From Eurosta solidaginis (lineage: Eukaryota > Arthropoda > Insecta > Diptera > Tephritidae): a stretch of 64,000 nucleotides of DNA. Of this stretch, positions 22,804 through 33,490 are shown in pieces. Below the pieces are notes generated by a model. That model saw only the letters and a list, made by a program, of their open reading frames with translations. It made no database searches and was not told the DNA's origin. A program made the translations under genes and the position numbers. Each line of letters starts with the position of its first letter. Within the stretch, counting starts at the first letter, position 1. Where the stretch lies: assembly GCF_040869045.1 (NCBI RefSeq), contig NC_090321.1, positions 34,965,426 through 35,029,425 of the forward strand, read 5' to 3'.

Positions 22804-23880
22804 TTCGCTAGGTGGCGCATGGATCGAGATATTAGGAAAATTAATTTTAATTTGTGAATCTTTCAATCCATTTTTAACTAACTTTCCGGTTACCTAGAGA
22901 CTTGTAACTTAGCACATAGTTCGGGACCCGGTGACAATACAATTTAAGAAAACAAAATTCCGCTAGGTGGCGCGCTAAGTGAGATAACTACAAATCCTCA
23001 ATAATAGAGGGGAATTTTCAATCGATTTTTGAGTAACTTCCCGATGAGCGTGAGATATGAAGCTTGGGCCGTAAGTCAGACCCCGGTGGCAATGCAATAC
23101 TTTATCAAAAAAATTCCACTAGGTGGCGCATGGATCGAGATATTAGGAAAATTAATTTCAATTTGGGAATCAATCCATTTTTAACTAACTTCCCGGTTAC
23201 CTAGAGGCTTGTAGCTTAGCACATAGTTCGAGACCCCGTGACACTATAATTTATAGAAAAGAAAGTTCCGCTAGGTTGCGTGCTAATTGAGATAACTATA
23301 AATCCCTGAAAAACGAGGGGAATCTTGCGATCGATTTTTGATTAACTTGCTGGTGAGCTAGAGACTTGAAACTTGGGCCGTGGATCAGAACCCGGTGACA
23401 ATGCAACATTTGATAAAAAAAATTCCCTAGGTGGCACGCGGATCGATATAGTAAGAAAACAAATTGCGGTTTCTGAGGGGACCCGCGAGTCAGACGGAAG
23501 AAGCTTATTAAAATGTATGCAGATAGGCCAAATTTAGGGTAGAACAACGTCTGCCGGGTCTTCTAGTACAACTTATAAAAAGCAAAGTTCAGCTAGGTGA
23601 CGCGCTAGTCAAGATACCTGCAAGTCCTTTAAAAACGGGGGAAGTCTTGCGATCGATTTTCGAGTAACTACTCGATGAGCTAGAGACGGTGACAACGCAA
23701 TATTTTATCAAAAAAATTCAGCTAGGTAGCGCATGAATCGAGATATTGAGAAAACTAGTTTTAAATTGGGAATCTTGCAATCGATTTTTAACAAACTTTC
23801 TGGATATCTAGAGACTTGAAATCGAAATATAGTTTAAAACTCGATGACAGTGCAATGTTTGATCAAAAAATTTGAGCTAC
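22804..23880 (+). repeat. ~155 bp satellite array, right part
   Basis: Continuation of the array interrupted by A1. GCTAGGTGGCGC-type cores lie near 22804, 22954, 23108, 23260 and 23419, and more diverged ones near 23590 and 23730, alternating between the two variants. A Helitron-like remnant interrupts it at 23462-23566. Confidence 0.75.
23462..23566 (+). mobile_element. Helitron-like remnant H3, internally deleted
   Basis: The first ~25 bases (GGTTTCTGAGGGGACCCGCG) match an inner part of the copy at 36425-37346. The rest (GTCAGACGG through GCAGATAGGCCAAATTTAGG) matches its 3' terminal ~80 bases and ends TCTTCTAG followed by T, as in the complete copies. Confidence 0.65.
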
Positions 23881-24291
23881 GTAACGCACAAGTCGAACTA
23901 TTTAGAAGATTAGGCCATACCTTTATGGCTAGCCTCCTGAGTGTTGCAGGCGTTGTAGAATTCCACCTCGTTGAAGGCCCAACTCAATGCACGTCCTTGG
24001 ATACTTTTAGGCGTATGCGACTTTCCCCACGTTTCTTTTGGACTTTCAGGCGTAAGCGAATTTCACCACGATTTTCAGCTGTGCAAATTAAGTAGCTGAC
24101 AAATTAGGTGGAATTCTCTTGTTATGATGCGAGGTGGAATTCTGCTGTTTTCGCCAGTGTTGCCAGCGAAATTTCCACTAATTCTATTAAATCTTGCTAT
24201 TTTGAACAAATAAATAGAGATAAGAATTTTCACTTAGGAACTACTTAAATTACTAATCCAAGTTGCAATTGCCTTTTTGTAGGCAGTGCTA
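23881..24291. repeat. composite-element spacer with GAATTCCACCTCG inverted motif
   Basis: This spacer follows the satellite and recurs almost unchanged at 59400-59744. GAATTCCACCTCG near 23960 and CGAGGTGGAATTC near 24140 form an inverted pair. An open frame of 83 codons (23844-24095) is present and a related but altered one in the second copy. Nothing marks it as a real protein. Confidence 0.5.
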
Positions 24292-24719
24292 AAAAATTGA
24301 AAATAAAAAGATGATAAAAAAATTTGAAGGACTACCTTTATGTAAATGGACCAAAAAATAGAAGGCAATTTTTCCTTTAATACAGACATCGTCTTGTTGA
24401 ATTTTGACTAAAAAACTTTAACAATAGCTCGTGTAAAAGAATTTTGGTATTTAAAATTATAAAGGTAGAGGGCGTGTTTAAATTTTAAATAATAAGTTAT
24501 TTAATTCCCAGTATATGGTTTGCCTTAAATTGAAAGGTTGCGCTCCACCTTTATAATTTCAAATCCCAAAATTCTTACAAGAGCTATTGTTAAAGTTTTT
24601 TAGTCAAAATTTAACAAGGCTATGTCTGTATTAAAGGAAAAATTACCTTCTATTTTTTAGTCCATTTATATTAAGGTAGTCCCTAAAATTTTTTATCATC
24701 TTTTTATTTTCTATTTTTT
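24292..24719. repeat. hairpin element E, copy E1
   Basis: The arms (about 24292-24480 and 24530-24719) are reverse complements with few changes. Each holds AAAATAAAAAGATGATAAAA, GGACTACCTTTAT, ATGGACCAAAAAATAGAAGG and AAACTTTAACAATAGCTC. The loop is short. Copies lie at 49485-49891 (both arms) and 59745-59897 (left arm only). Confidence 0.85.
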
Positions 24720-24782
24720 ATTTATCTTAAAAATCGCTTAGGTATGTAGATCTGTTCACTATATATTACTTATCTTATACAG

Positions 24783-25462
24783 TGGAGAGAATCGGGACAG
24801 GGAGAAGCATACATCTATATTGGGTCCCAGGGCATATGGGAATAGATGGGAATGAAAAGGCGGATGAACTAGCTAAAAAGGGCGCATCCCTTGAAGCTTG
24901 CCCCGTAGAATTCCCAATTAGACTGGGCGAAATTAAGCGAAGGCGAGAGGTGCACATGATCGACCAAGCAGGAAAGGCGTGGTTTCAAGCGTGGGGCTGT
25001 AAAGTGTCGAAGATTATGTGCAGGTCTTACAACCTTAGACTAACAAAGTTGCTTCTATCATTATAAAGAGAGGACTGTAGACTCATGACGGGTATTCTGA
25101 CTGGACACTGCCTTCTGGCGTCACATGCCTTTACATTAGGCTTGTCAAGTGATAGCAGATGTAGGAAGTGCGGGCTGGAGGAGGAAACGATCGAGCACTT
25201 TCTGTGCTCTTGCCATGCGCTTGCCAGGCCAAGACTCCAGCTATTAGGAGTGATACAGCTGTCAGATCTAGAAGCAGCAAGTGGCTTAAATCCTAGGAAG
25301 CTTCTAGTATTTGCCAAGAGGACGGAGGTCTTTTATAACATAGGTCCTGGTTTTTGATAGGGTTTTTCAGTTCGATCGTTAAAACAAACTTCTGGTAATA
25401 CTACGGACTTATTCAGTCTATGTGAGGTCCTCATTGACCGGCCAGTTCAACCTAACCTAACC
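24783..25462 (+). pseudogene. 5'-truncated LOA-like insertion with 7-base target duplication
   Basis: Only the 3' end of the element is present. Residues at 24782-25066 give the end of the RNase H domain (YWVPGHMGIDGNEKADELAKK). After one in-frame TAA at 25064, 25085-25357 gives the C-terminal finger CRKCGLEEETIEHFLCSC (C-x2-C-x8-H-x4-C). The 3' end is GCCAGTTCAACCTAACCTAACC. TATACAG flanks it at 24776-24782 and 25463-25469. It interrupts the terminal module of the composite element. Identity to 47100-47770 is high, so the two inserted from a similar source. Confidence 0.85.
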
Positions 25463-25566
25463 TATACAGCCGATTATTTGGATATTACAAATGGGATAAG
25501 AATGTTGTTCACCCTCATTCCTGAAAGGTGTGCAGTCAGCCGAAGACACTTCCGTCCTTACTTTCT

Positions 25567-26706
25567 TTTCCCTTATTTTGTTGAATGGCCTATTTAGTTG
25601 CGGTTAACTGTTGACTTTGTGATTTGCGGATTTTTTATTTTTATTTTTATAAAATAAATATGCTGATTCAGTATTGTGATCCCAAGTCTGCTGCCGGTTG
25701 TTGGTTAAAACGTTTTGCCTTTCTTTAATTTCAAATTAAATTTACTTTAAGTGCAATCTGTCATCAATTTTTCGCTTCTTTTGGTCACCGTTAAAGTTTT
25801 TTTTGTGTACCAAAATCTCTAACCAAGTATCATCAAATGTTCCGCTCACTTTGTGGCGTCAGTTAATTTTGTCCAGCCGTCGCCGCTTGTCTGTTATTAT
25901 TATGTTATTTGATACCTTAAAAGCCGTTTTTGTTTATTACGTACATTTTCTTATTTTACGGTTTTTGTTTTCATATTTCTTCTTTTTCAAATTTCAACCT
26001 GGTTTTCTTTATATTTGTTAAAGATTCTCCATTTACTTACAATTACCTCATAATGCAGCTCATTCGTATTATTTTGGCGTTTGTTCATTTCTTATGACCA
26101 ACCTCGCCGGGTCTTTTGTTTACTTCCTCTCACTATTAGAGTGGGCTTCAAACTCGCTCACATTTCACCTTTTTGGCTCTACTTCATATCTAAGCCCCTA
26201 CCTTGACTGTTGTATTATTTTTCATAAGCCGTTTTCACTGTGTTTTTGTTTTTTTTTTTGCTCCGTTTACTTTAGTTAATTAGCCTTTTGTAAGTCTTTA
26301 GTAAATTGGGTTTGCTTGTGTTGTTGTAGTTTGTTTGTCATTGCATATATACAAATTAGTGAAGGGGTTTATTTTTCAATTTGCAACAATTTCTTTGTAA
26401 TGTAACGCGTAAAGGCGTTAAATATATTTCTTATGTTTTTCAGCAATTAGCTTCGAAATTTGTTGGTTACTTAAAGTTTTCTTTAAACAAATTTGTTTTG
26501 CTGAGTTGGTAGACGAAACAATATTTACATGCATTTTTTTTTTTTATTTTAGGCTCTAAAAATAGCGACTCCATCAGTCTTTGTTTTTACGGACTACCTG
26601 TTGGATAAACTATTGATGCGCTTTTTTATCTCACAAACAGTAGCCAAGAAGGCCTATATTACATTTTTCTCAGACCTATTGAGAGATTGGACTTCCTTTA
26701 CCATAT
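25567..26706. other. unassigned AT-rich DNA
   Basis: No gene or repeat recognised. Open frames of 60-70 codons here are T-rich and look accidental. Confidence 0.35.
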
Positions 26707-27432
26707 TGTAACGAATTTTACTTGCTACTTATTTGCAATCCTCTGCTAAGTTCGAATCACTAAACTGTTGAATAAATAACTCCAATATTGAATAATGTAA
26801 AAATGGCCTGTATTAAAGTACTTCACAATGACACTTATACTTTGCTACTCGCTGGCTTAATAACCAAACTGATTGATAACTCAAATTGAACTCTACTATT
26901 GGCCGCCAGATCGCGTGCTTAATCAATAACTGATCGATTGCTCAACTCAAACTGAATTACAGCGCCTCTTCATCTGTTGCCTTTTATACCCTTTGGTTTC
27001 CTCGTTCGCATTTTTCCAGAATGTACTAGCATTGTCCATGAGCTCTCAAATTTCTCAGCTATAACTAAAATTGCACAATTTTATACATTCCAGAATCTAC
27101 TAGTCCAGTAGCTCTCAAACTTCTCAGATATATGCATGTGTTTGCGCATTAACTCTCCGCTGCTCGTATTCGTACATGGTACATATGTGTAGACGCAATT
27201 ATTTATTCGTTTATGTAGATACATAACGATTGAATTATTGATGTGAATGTTTGTAGTTTACAGTCTCTCGCGCGCACATAGGCGTATAAGTAAATGCATC
27301 TGTGTGTGATATCTCTCTGGGCTGCCTTATATATGTGTATACTTGATTTGATTTTTAACGTAAATACTGCTTGGCATGGCCTTAGCATCGCCTTAGTGAT
27401 GGGATAACTTAGTGATGCTAATATCCGTGACA
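26707..27432 (-). mobile_element. solo LTR, Ty3/gypsy-like, with ATAT target duplication
   Basis: The 726 base LTR runs from TGTAACG to GTGACA on the plus strand, that is TGTCAC to CGTTACA on the minus strand. ATAT stands on both sides (26703-26706 and 27433-27436), the four-base duplication usual for Ty3/gypsy elements. On the minus strand a TATA box (TATAAAAGGC, near 26979-26988) lies about 30 bases before a TCAGTTTGAG-type initiator, and AT-rich sequence precedes the end. No internal region adjoins it, so it arose by LTR-LTR recombination. Family identity within Ty3/gypsy is not resolved. Confidence 0.8.
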
Positions 27433-28288
27433 ATATATTACCGCTAGTTTAGCTAAAGGACTAGTGAGAGCGTATGTCTATCTATGTCAGACATGAAAAC
27501 GAAGAAACTAAGGCAGCTGCTGCAACTGTCAGTATAATTGGCGCCCACCGTCAGTACCGTCTTAGCACCATCAATGCTCAACCGGTTCAAAAAATTTAGA
27601 TTTTCTTGGACATCACAATGGAGAAGTCTAAGATTTATGTGTTGGTTTAAGAGAAAATTTAAACAAGCGGTTGTATTTTCCTGATCCCGACTGCACTTAA
27701 CGATTGCCTAGAGCTCTTCTTGAGTGTTCGAAATTATGGTCAATGTTATACTTTTCCATAGGGAGAAGCTAGCGAGCTTCTTGGCTTCTATAGTCCCGAA
27801 ATTTCTCTTTTCATATTGATTTGATTTTTAACGTAAATACTGCTTGGCATGGCCTTAGCATCGCCTTAGTGATGGGATAACTTAGTGATGCTAATATCCG
27901 TGACAATATATTACCGCTAGTTTAGCTAAAGGACTAGTGAGAGCGTATGTCTATCTATGTCAGACATGAAAACGAAGAAACTAAGGCAGCTGCTGCAACT
28001 GTCAGTATAATTGGCGCCCACCGTCAGTACCGCCTTAGCACCATCAATGCTCAACCGGTTCAAAAAATTTAGATTTTCTGGGACATCACAATGGAGAAGT
28101 CTAAGATTTATGTGTTGGTTTAAGAGAAAATTTAAACAAGCGGTTGTATTTTCCTGATCCCGACTGCACTTAACGATTGCCTAGAGCTCTTCTTGAGTGT
28201 TCGAAATTATGGTCAATGTTATACTTTTCCATAGGGAGAAGCTAGCGAGCTTCTTGGCTTCTATAGTCCCGAAATTTCTCTTTTCATA
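27343..28288. repeat. 473 bp tandem duplication spanning the LTR edge
   Basis: Units 27343-27815 and 27816-28288 are almost identical; I see two single-base differences (GTCTTAG/GCCTTAG and TTGGACA/GGGACA). The first ~90 bases of each are the right end of the solo LTR, the remainder is flanking DNA. The duplication is therefore younger than the LTR insertion. Confidence 0.9.
27539..27551 (+). other. tRNA-Lys-type primer-binding-site remnant
   Basis: TGGCGCCCACCGT differs by one base from the reverse complement of the 3' end of eukaryotic tRNA-Lys (CTT), the primer site of many insect LTR elements. It is repeated at 28012-28024 by the tandem duplication. Its direction is opposite to the neighbouring LTR, so it would belong to another, otherwise unrecognised element. 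Confidence 0.35.
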
Positions 28289-28300
28289 TCCGTTCTACTA

Positions 28301-29717
28301 TTTTTACACTCAGTTGAGCAGAGCTCACAGAGTATATTAACTTTGATTGGATAACGGTTGGTTGTACAGGTATAAAGGAATCGAGATAGATATAGACTTC
28401 CATATATCAAAATCATCAGCATCGAAAAAAAACTTGATTGAGCCATGTCCGTCCGTCCGTCCGTCTGTCCGTTAACACGATAACTTGAGTACATTTTGAG
28501 GTATATTGATGAAATTTGGCACGTAGGTTAATGGGCACTCATCTCAGATCGCTTTTTAAAATAAACGACATCGGGCTATAACCACGCCCACTTTTTGGAT
28601 ATCAAAAATTTCGAAAAACCGAAAAAGTGCGATAATTCATTACCAAAGACGGATAAAGCGATGAAGCTTGGTAGGTGAGTTGAACTTATGACGCAAAATA
28701 GAAAATTACTAAAATTTTGGACAATGGGCGTGGCACCGCCCACTTTTAAAAGAAGGTAATTTAAAAGTTTTGCAATCTGCAATTTGGCAGTCCTTGAAGA
28801 TATCATGATGAAATTTGGCAGAAACGTTACTCCTATTACTGTATGTATGCTTAATAAAAATTAGCAAAATCGGAGAACGACCACGCCCACTTTAAAAAAA
28901 CTTTTTTGAAGTCAAATTTTAACAAAAAATTTAATATCTTTACAGTATATAAGTCAATTATGTCAACATTCAACTCCAGTAATGATATGGTGCAACAATA
29001 TACAAAAATAAAAGAAAATTTCAAAATGGGCGTGGCTCCGACGTTTTTCATTTAATTTGTCTAGGATACTTTTAATGCCATAAGTCGAACAAATTTTACC
29101 AATCCTTGTGATATTTTACCAATGCCATAATTCTATACCAAATACGAAAAAAGGGATGAAACATGGTAATTGGATTGGTTTATTGACGCAAAATATAACT
29201 TTAGAAAAAAACTGTCTACCATATTAAGTAGAAGAAAATGAAAAAGCTCTGCAAGACGAAATCAAAAGCCCTTGGAATATTGGCAGGAATACTGTTCATG
29301 GTATTACATATATAAATAAATTAGCGGTACCCGACAGATGATGTTCTTGGTCAAACTGGTCCACCTTTATGGCGATATCTCGAAAACGCCTCACATATAC
29401 AACTACCACCACTCCCTTTTAAAACCCTCATTAATACCTTTATTTGATACCCATATCGTACAAACACATTCTAGAGTCACCCCTGGTCCACCTTTATGGC
29501 GATATCCCTAAATGGCGTCCACCTATAGAACTATGGCCCACTCCCTCTTAAAATACTATTTAATACCTTCCATTTGATACGAATGACATACAAAAACATT
29601 CCAGGGTTATCCTAGGTTAATTTTCCTACATGGTGATTTTCCCTTAATTTGTCTCCATAGCTCTCAGGTGAGTATGTAATGTTCGGTTACACCCAAACTT
29701 AGCCTTCCTTACTTGTT
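28301..29717 (-). mobile_element. element A, copy A2 (complete, short array)
   Basis: On the plus strand it begins TTTTTACACTCAGTTGAGCA and ends CCTTCCTTACTTGTT, the reverse of A1. It has the TCCGTCCGTCCGTCTGTCCG block and the GGGCGTGGCACCGCCCAC and ATGGGCGTGGCTCCG blocks. Only about three ~129 bp units remain (29370-29590). Total length 1.42 kb against 3.35 kb for A1, mainly because of array size and a deletion in the middle. Confidence 0.8.
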
Positions 29718-31230
29718 TCATCTTCAGTTTCCTTACTCCGATAATTCTTAGACTTTCTTGCTGTGATTTGATTCATGTTCATTCGCAAAGTCTCTGTCTT
29801 GTTGTGGGATATGGCAGAATTGTGTGCTGACAACGATACCACTAGGTTCACTAACCGCCAGAGCGAGTTTGGCTACCTCATAGCAAAGAACGGTCATTCA
29901 TTCCTTCCTAACGATCAATTTGGAGCACAAAGGCGGATCAATTGTTTCTCCACATATTTCTGCGAATCTAGTGGGGTCCCCTATCTGGCAAAAGCAAGTG
30001 CCAACTAACATAACATGGCGTAGTCAGCGTAGCATTTGTGCCGTACGTTAAGGCCAGGTATTATTAGAAACATATGAAGTGCGTGTGTTTTTTTTTCGTT
30101 TATACTGTGGAGGCTTGTGTGTCTTATTCTTAAAGGTTAATGTTCGTGATAGTATGGACTTCCGTCCATGGAGGCTTTGTAAAAAATTTTCAATTTTATC
30201 ACTTTAACGAATTTTTAATGTTTGAATCTCCGAGTAGTAGCTACTTAGTGGTGCCAAACCCGCGTTTCTAATCCTAAGAGCGTTTCTATGTATGCATTCG
30301 AGATGTAACCTCACTGGGATGAACGATAAAGAAAAATCCTATTTGGTTACCGGTGCTGTCTTATTTATAGTACCACCACAGGAATTGTTCGACTTAGTTT
30401 ATTCCATAAATGACCACAAATATCGGCTCCAACTAGATTGTGCGAATAGAGGTGCAATTTACAAGATAGAGAAAGAGTAGCTATTTAAGTTAAACTGCTT
30501 AATTTATTAATTTTGTCTGCTTTTTAGCTATTTACATATCCATTTCCCTCGTAATCGCGTTAACTGCACCAGTTTTTCGCCATCATCCATCATCATGAGC
30601 ATTTGTCAGCATAAATTTATCAACTCACATAACATAAACACAATACTCAATTACATAGGAATGTTGACATAGTTTCCCACTCATTTCATTCAAGCTCTTA
30701 AATATTCACTGACTCTAAATATTCGCACGTCTGCAAACACAAAACCCATCTTAGATTTCACACCTCATGTTATGATATGTGCACATATTTGTTATCTTGG
30801 TTAGATCCATTATCATGTGCAATGAAGTGGAGAGACAACACGCTTGCCCAGAGTGGTACGGTGGTGCAGGTGATGAAACATACAAAACAAAGCACAATGA
30901 AAATATTTGCATTCATAAATTGTTGAGCAAATAATGAGGTGTTAAATGACCCGAACTAATATCGAGTTTAAGCAAGCACATGAGACATAGCTAATTTGTA
31001 TGAAACGCAAATGGAAATGGCTTAATGAAATCAAACACCGGAATTTACTTGCGTAAGTAGATTAAATACGCTGAATAATTAGGAAAGAAATAACTAAAGA
31101 TGAATGTATGGTATACAGCCTACCAAGTCTTTGGAGAGCCTTTAAAATCTTCAAGGTCGTTCATGGTTTCAGCTGGTATTATTTAAGGTACTCCAAAAAA
31201 AAAACCTATGCTGGTCCACCCTTATGATTC
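29718..31230. other. unassigned DNA with two small open frames
   Basis: No recognised repeat. Open frames at 29775-30008 (77 codons) and 30292-30480 (62 codons; contains FIVPPQELFDLVYSINDHKY) have less biased composition than most in the window. Neither matches a family I know, and no splice or promoter context supports them. They may be exonic remnants or chance. Confidence 0.3.
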
Positions 31231-31386
31231 TTCAAACAAATTGAGCAATAAATACAAGGCGCAATTACATCCGAAGAGATTTTGGGACGAGCTTCTCTTC
31301 AAATTTTCGTCATGCTACTTTTGATTTTTCCTACAAATTGGCGGGCCGGGATCTACATATTTTACGCCGACCCTGAGGCGCAGAAC
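31231..31386 (+). repeat. dispersed repeat L, copy 1
   Basis: The block ATAAATACAAGGCGC, CCGAAGAGATTT, GAGCTTCTCTTC, TTTTGATTTTTCCTACAAAT, GGGATCTACATATTTTA and CGCCGACC recurs at 38528-38690 and, reversed, at 60378-60545. I recognise it as a repeat type common in tephritid genomes. It is joined directly to element A5. Confidence 0.6.
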
Positions 31387-31738
31387 AACTCACCTACCAA
31401 GTTTCAGCGCTTTATCCGTCTTTGGTAATGAATTATCGCACTTTTTCGGTTTTTCGAAATTTTCGATATAGAAAAGTGGGCGTGGTTATAGTCCGATTTC
31501 GTTCATTTTAAATAGCGATCTGAGATGAGTGCCAAATTTCAACAAGATACCTCAAAATTTACTCATGTTATCATGTTTACGGACAGACGGACATGGCTAA
31601 ATGAATTTCTTTTTTCGCCCAGATCATTTTAATATATAGAAGTCTATATCTATCTCGATTAGTTTACGCCGTTACAGGGTACCGTTATGCGAAAAAAATC
31701 AATATACTCTGGGAGCTCTACTCAGTTGAGTATAAAAA
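31387..31738 (+). mobile_element. element A, copy A5 (terminal third only)
   Basis: It matches the last ~350 bases of A1: CTACCAAGTTTC, AATGAATTATCGCACTTTTT, GTGGGCGTGGTTATAGTCCG, a GGACAGACGGACATGGCT block and the terminal ACTCAGTTGAGTATAAAAA. The left junction is with repeat L. Confidence 0.75.
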
Positions 31739-32939
31739 TCACAACAATCGACAAAGCGAAAGCGGTGCTAGGAAAGATTGCAATTTTTAGAAGAATATGT
31801 TCAACAGATAGAATGAGAGATTTCCCACTAATTCTTCAGAATTAGGAAAGGAGTCAAGTTCTGGCAGACTGGCAATCCCTTGAGTGGTAACTATCTGAGA
31901 TGGTTTCCTAAAACATATGACCCGCAATGACGCTCCACCATTACTTACACACCATAGAATAGACTTGACCACCGTGTCTAACAGTCCGCATACCGGAGAG
32001 CTTCCATCGTTTTCCCATGTCCCCACAGCAGAACTGTTAGGCGGCGATGCATTTGTCAAGTATAACGTTAAAGTACCTACCTCCTTAAAAAGACAACTAG
32101 CTAACCTTTATTTGGGTTTATACTCGCAAGATTAGGACAACCTAGCCAGATGCCAAGAAATGCGCCTAGAAAAATCCTCCTTCGCATGTAAAATTTGATC
32201 AAGTGCTACAAATATGTTGAACAGTAAAAAGGACCGACCGATTGGTCTTTCGGCATACATACAGAAAAACTGGAATTCTGCATAAGAACCCCTGGTGATG
32301 AGGTAAAATCTAACTTCCAGAGATACTGTGTACAAAAACTGAAATTGTTGACCTCAAAAATTGTTGGTAATTAAACAGATGACCGATAAACCACCTACTT
32401 ACAATAATTATAGACTGTTGCTCTACATATTTAGTAGGGACATGCCATAAACAAATCTTTACAATGAAGAGAATTTTTTAATGACAAAATTATTCAAACA
32501 TGCACATCATCAACATATGCAATCTGGCATGAATATTAAATAGTTTAGTGTATTATTAATGTCAAACAAAAAATAAACTAGCAAATATGCGATAAAAACT
32601 TTATGATTATTATGACATGTATTCTATATACAGACAAAATAATAACTACTATAATTACACTAAAAAATTGCGTACAAAACAATTTGTTTCAATCAAATAA
32701 ATGCCAGTGGCATACATTTAGAACTTCGAATTAAAACATGTACGTGTGTTTGTTTGTTTGTCAGAGGGCAAACATAGTGGGAGTGAGAAGAAATACATAT
32801 TAAGCGCACAGACCGTTCAACAGATATAGCGATTGATAGAGCGACATACAGTTATTCAAAAAATTATTTCTACTGTGAAATGTCGATGAGAGAGTTGATA
32901 TGAATGAAGACAGACAACAAATTAGGGTAAGGCAAGATA
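31739..32939. other. unassigned DNA
   Basis: No recognised gene or repeat. Open frames on both strands around 31787-32335 overlap each other and have no family match. Confidence 0.35.
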
Positions 32940-33490
32940 AGAAAAGGAAAGGAGTTATCGATTTGTTATAAACTATAAATTTGCTATCGGTAACAAAGGT
33001 TATTAATGAGTGACCGATTTTTAATCGACGAATAAATTATCCAAGAGCTGTGGATCATTTATCGGAAAGATATCGATCCCCTATCAAAAAGTTATAGAAT
33101 TACTATCGAAAAGTTATCGTCTTGTTATCGTAGGGTTACCAGTTTGTTATCAGCATGTTATTTATTTGTTAGAGAAAGGTTATCGACTTTGTATTGAAAA
33201 AATATCAATTTGTTATCAAAAAGTTTGCGATATTTTATCGAAAATTAACCGCTTGTTATCAGATTTCGATTGTTTATCGAAATGCTAGCAACTTTTTCGG
33301 ATCGTTTCCAATTTGTTATCGGCGTGTTTTGTATAAGTTATCGAAATGCTGTCGATTTGCTATCGATTTGGTATCCAAAATTTATCTGTAACCAGTCGAT
33401 AACAAGCCGATAAGAAACCAATAAATGACTCGGCAATAACAACCCAATAACTCGACGATAATTTCGTGTTCGACAATAAGCCGATAACTA
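32940..33490. repeat. cluster of TTATCG/CGATAA motifs with strand switch
   Basis: Degenerate near-repeats such as TTGTTATCG, AAAAGTTATCG and TTTGCTATCG occur every 10-25 bases from 32950 to about 33390. After that the reverse form, GATAACAAGCCGATAAG and CGATAAT, takes over to about 33490. A further small cluster with TATCGATAAC is at 34568-34648. Confidence 0.7.

Larger units (their letters stand above)
18668..25566 (+). mobile_element. composite satellite-hairpin element, copy D1, with three nested insertions
   Basis: It starts TTTACCTTTATATTAAGG, followed by GCTCTCATGTTTGTCCCCTC. A ~155 bp satellite array follows (about 18840-19454 and 22804-23880), then a unique ~400 bp spacer, a GCCTTTTTGTAGGCAG block, hairpin E (24292-24719) and a terminal module that ends GTCCTTACTTTC. 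The same order of parts recurs at 48686-49891 and 57940-59897. Nested inside are element A1 (19455-22803), a Helitron-like remnant (23462-23566) and a LOA-like fragment (24783-25462). Non-coding. Confidence 0.65.

Noticed and set aside
22050..22897. Frames of 70-110 codons in the second half of element A1
   Set aside because: The same frames appear in broken form in copies at 8.4, 28.3 and 56.4 kb and do not keep a common protein, so they are not a transposase.
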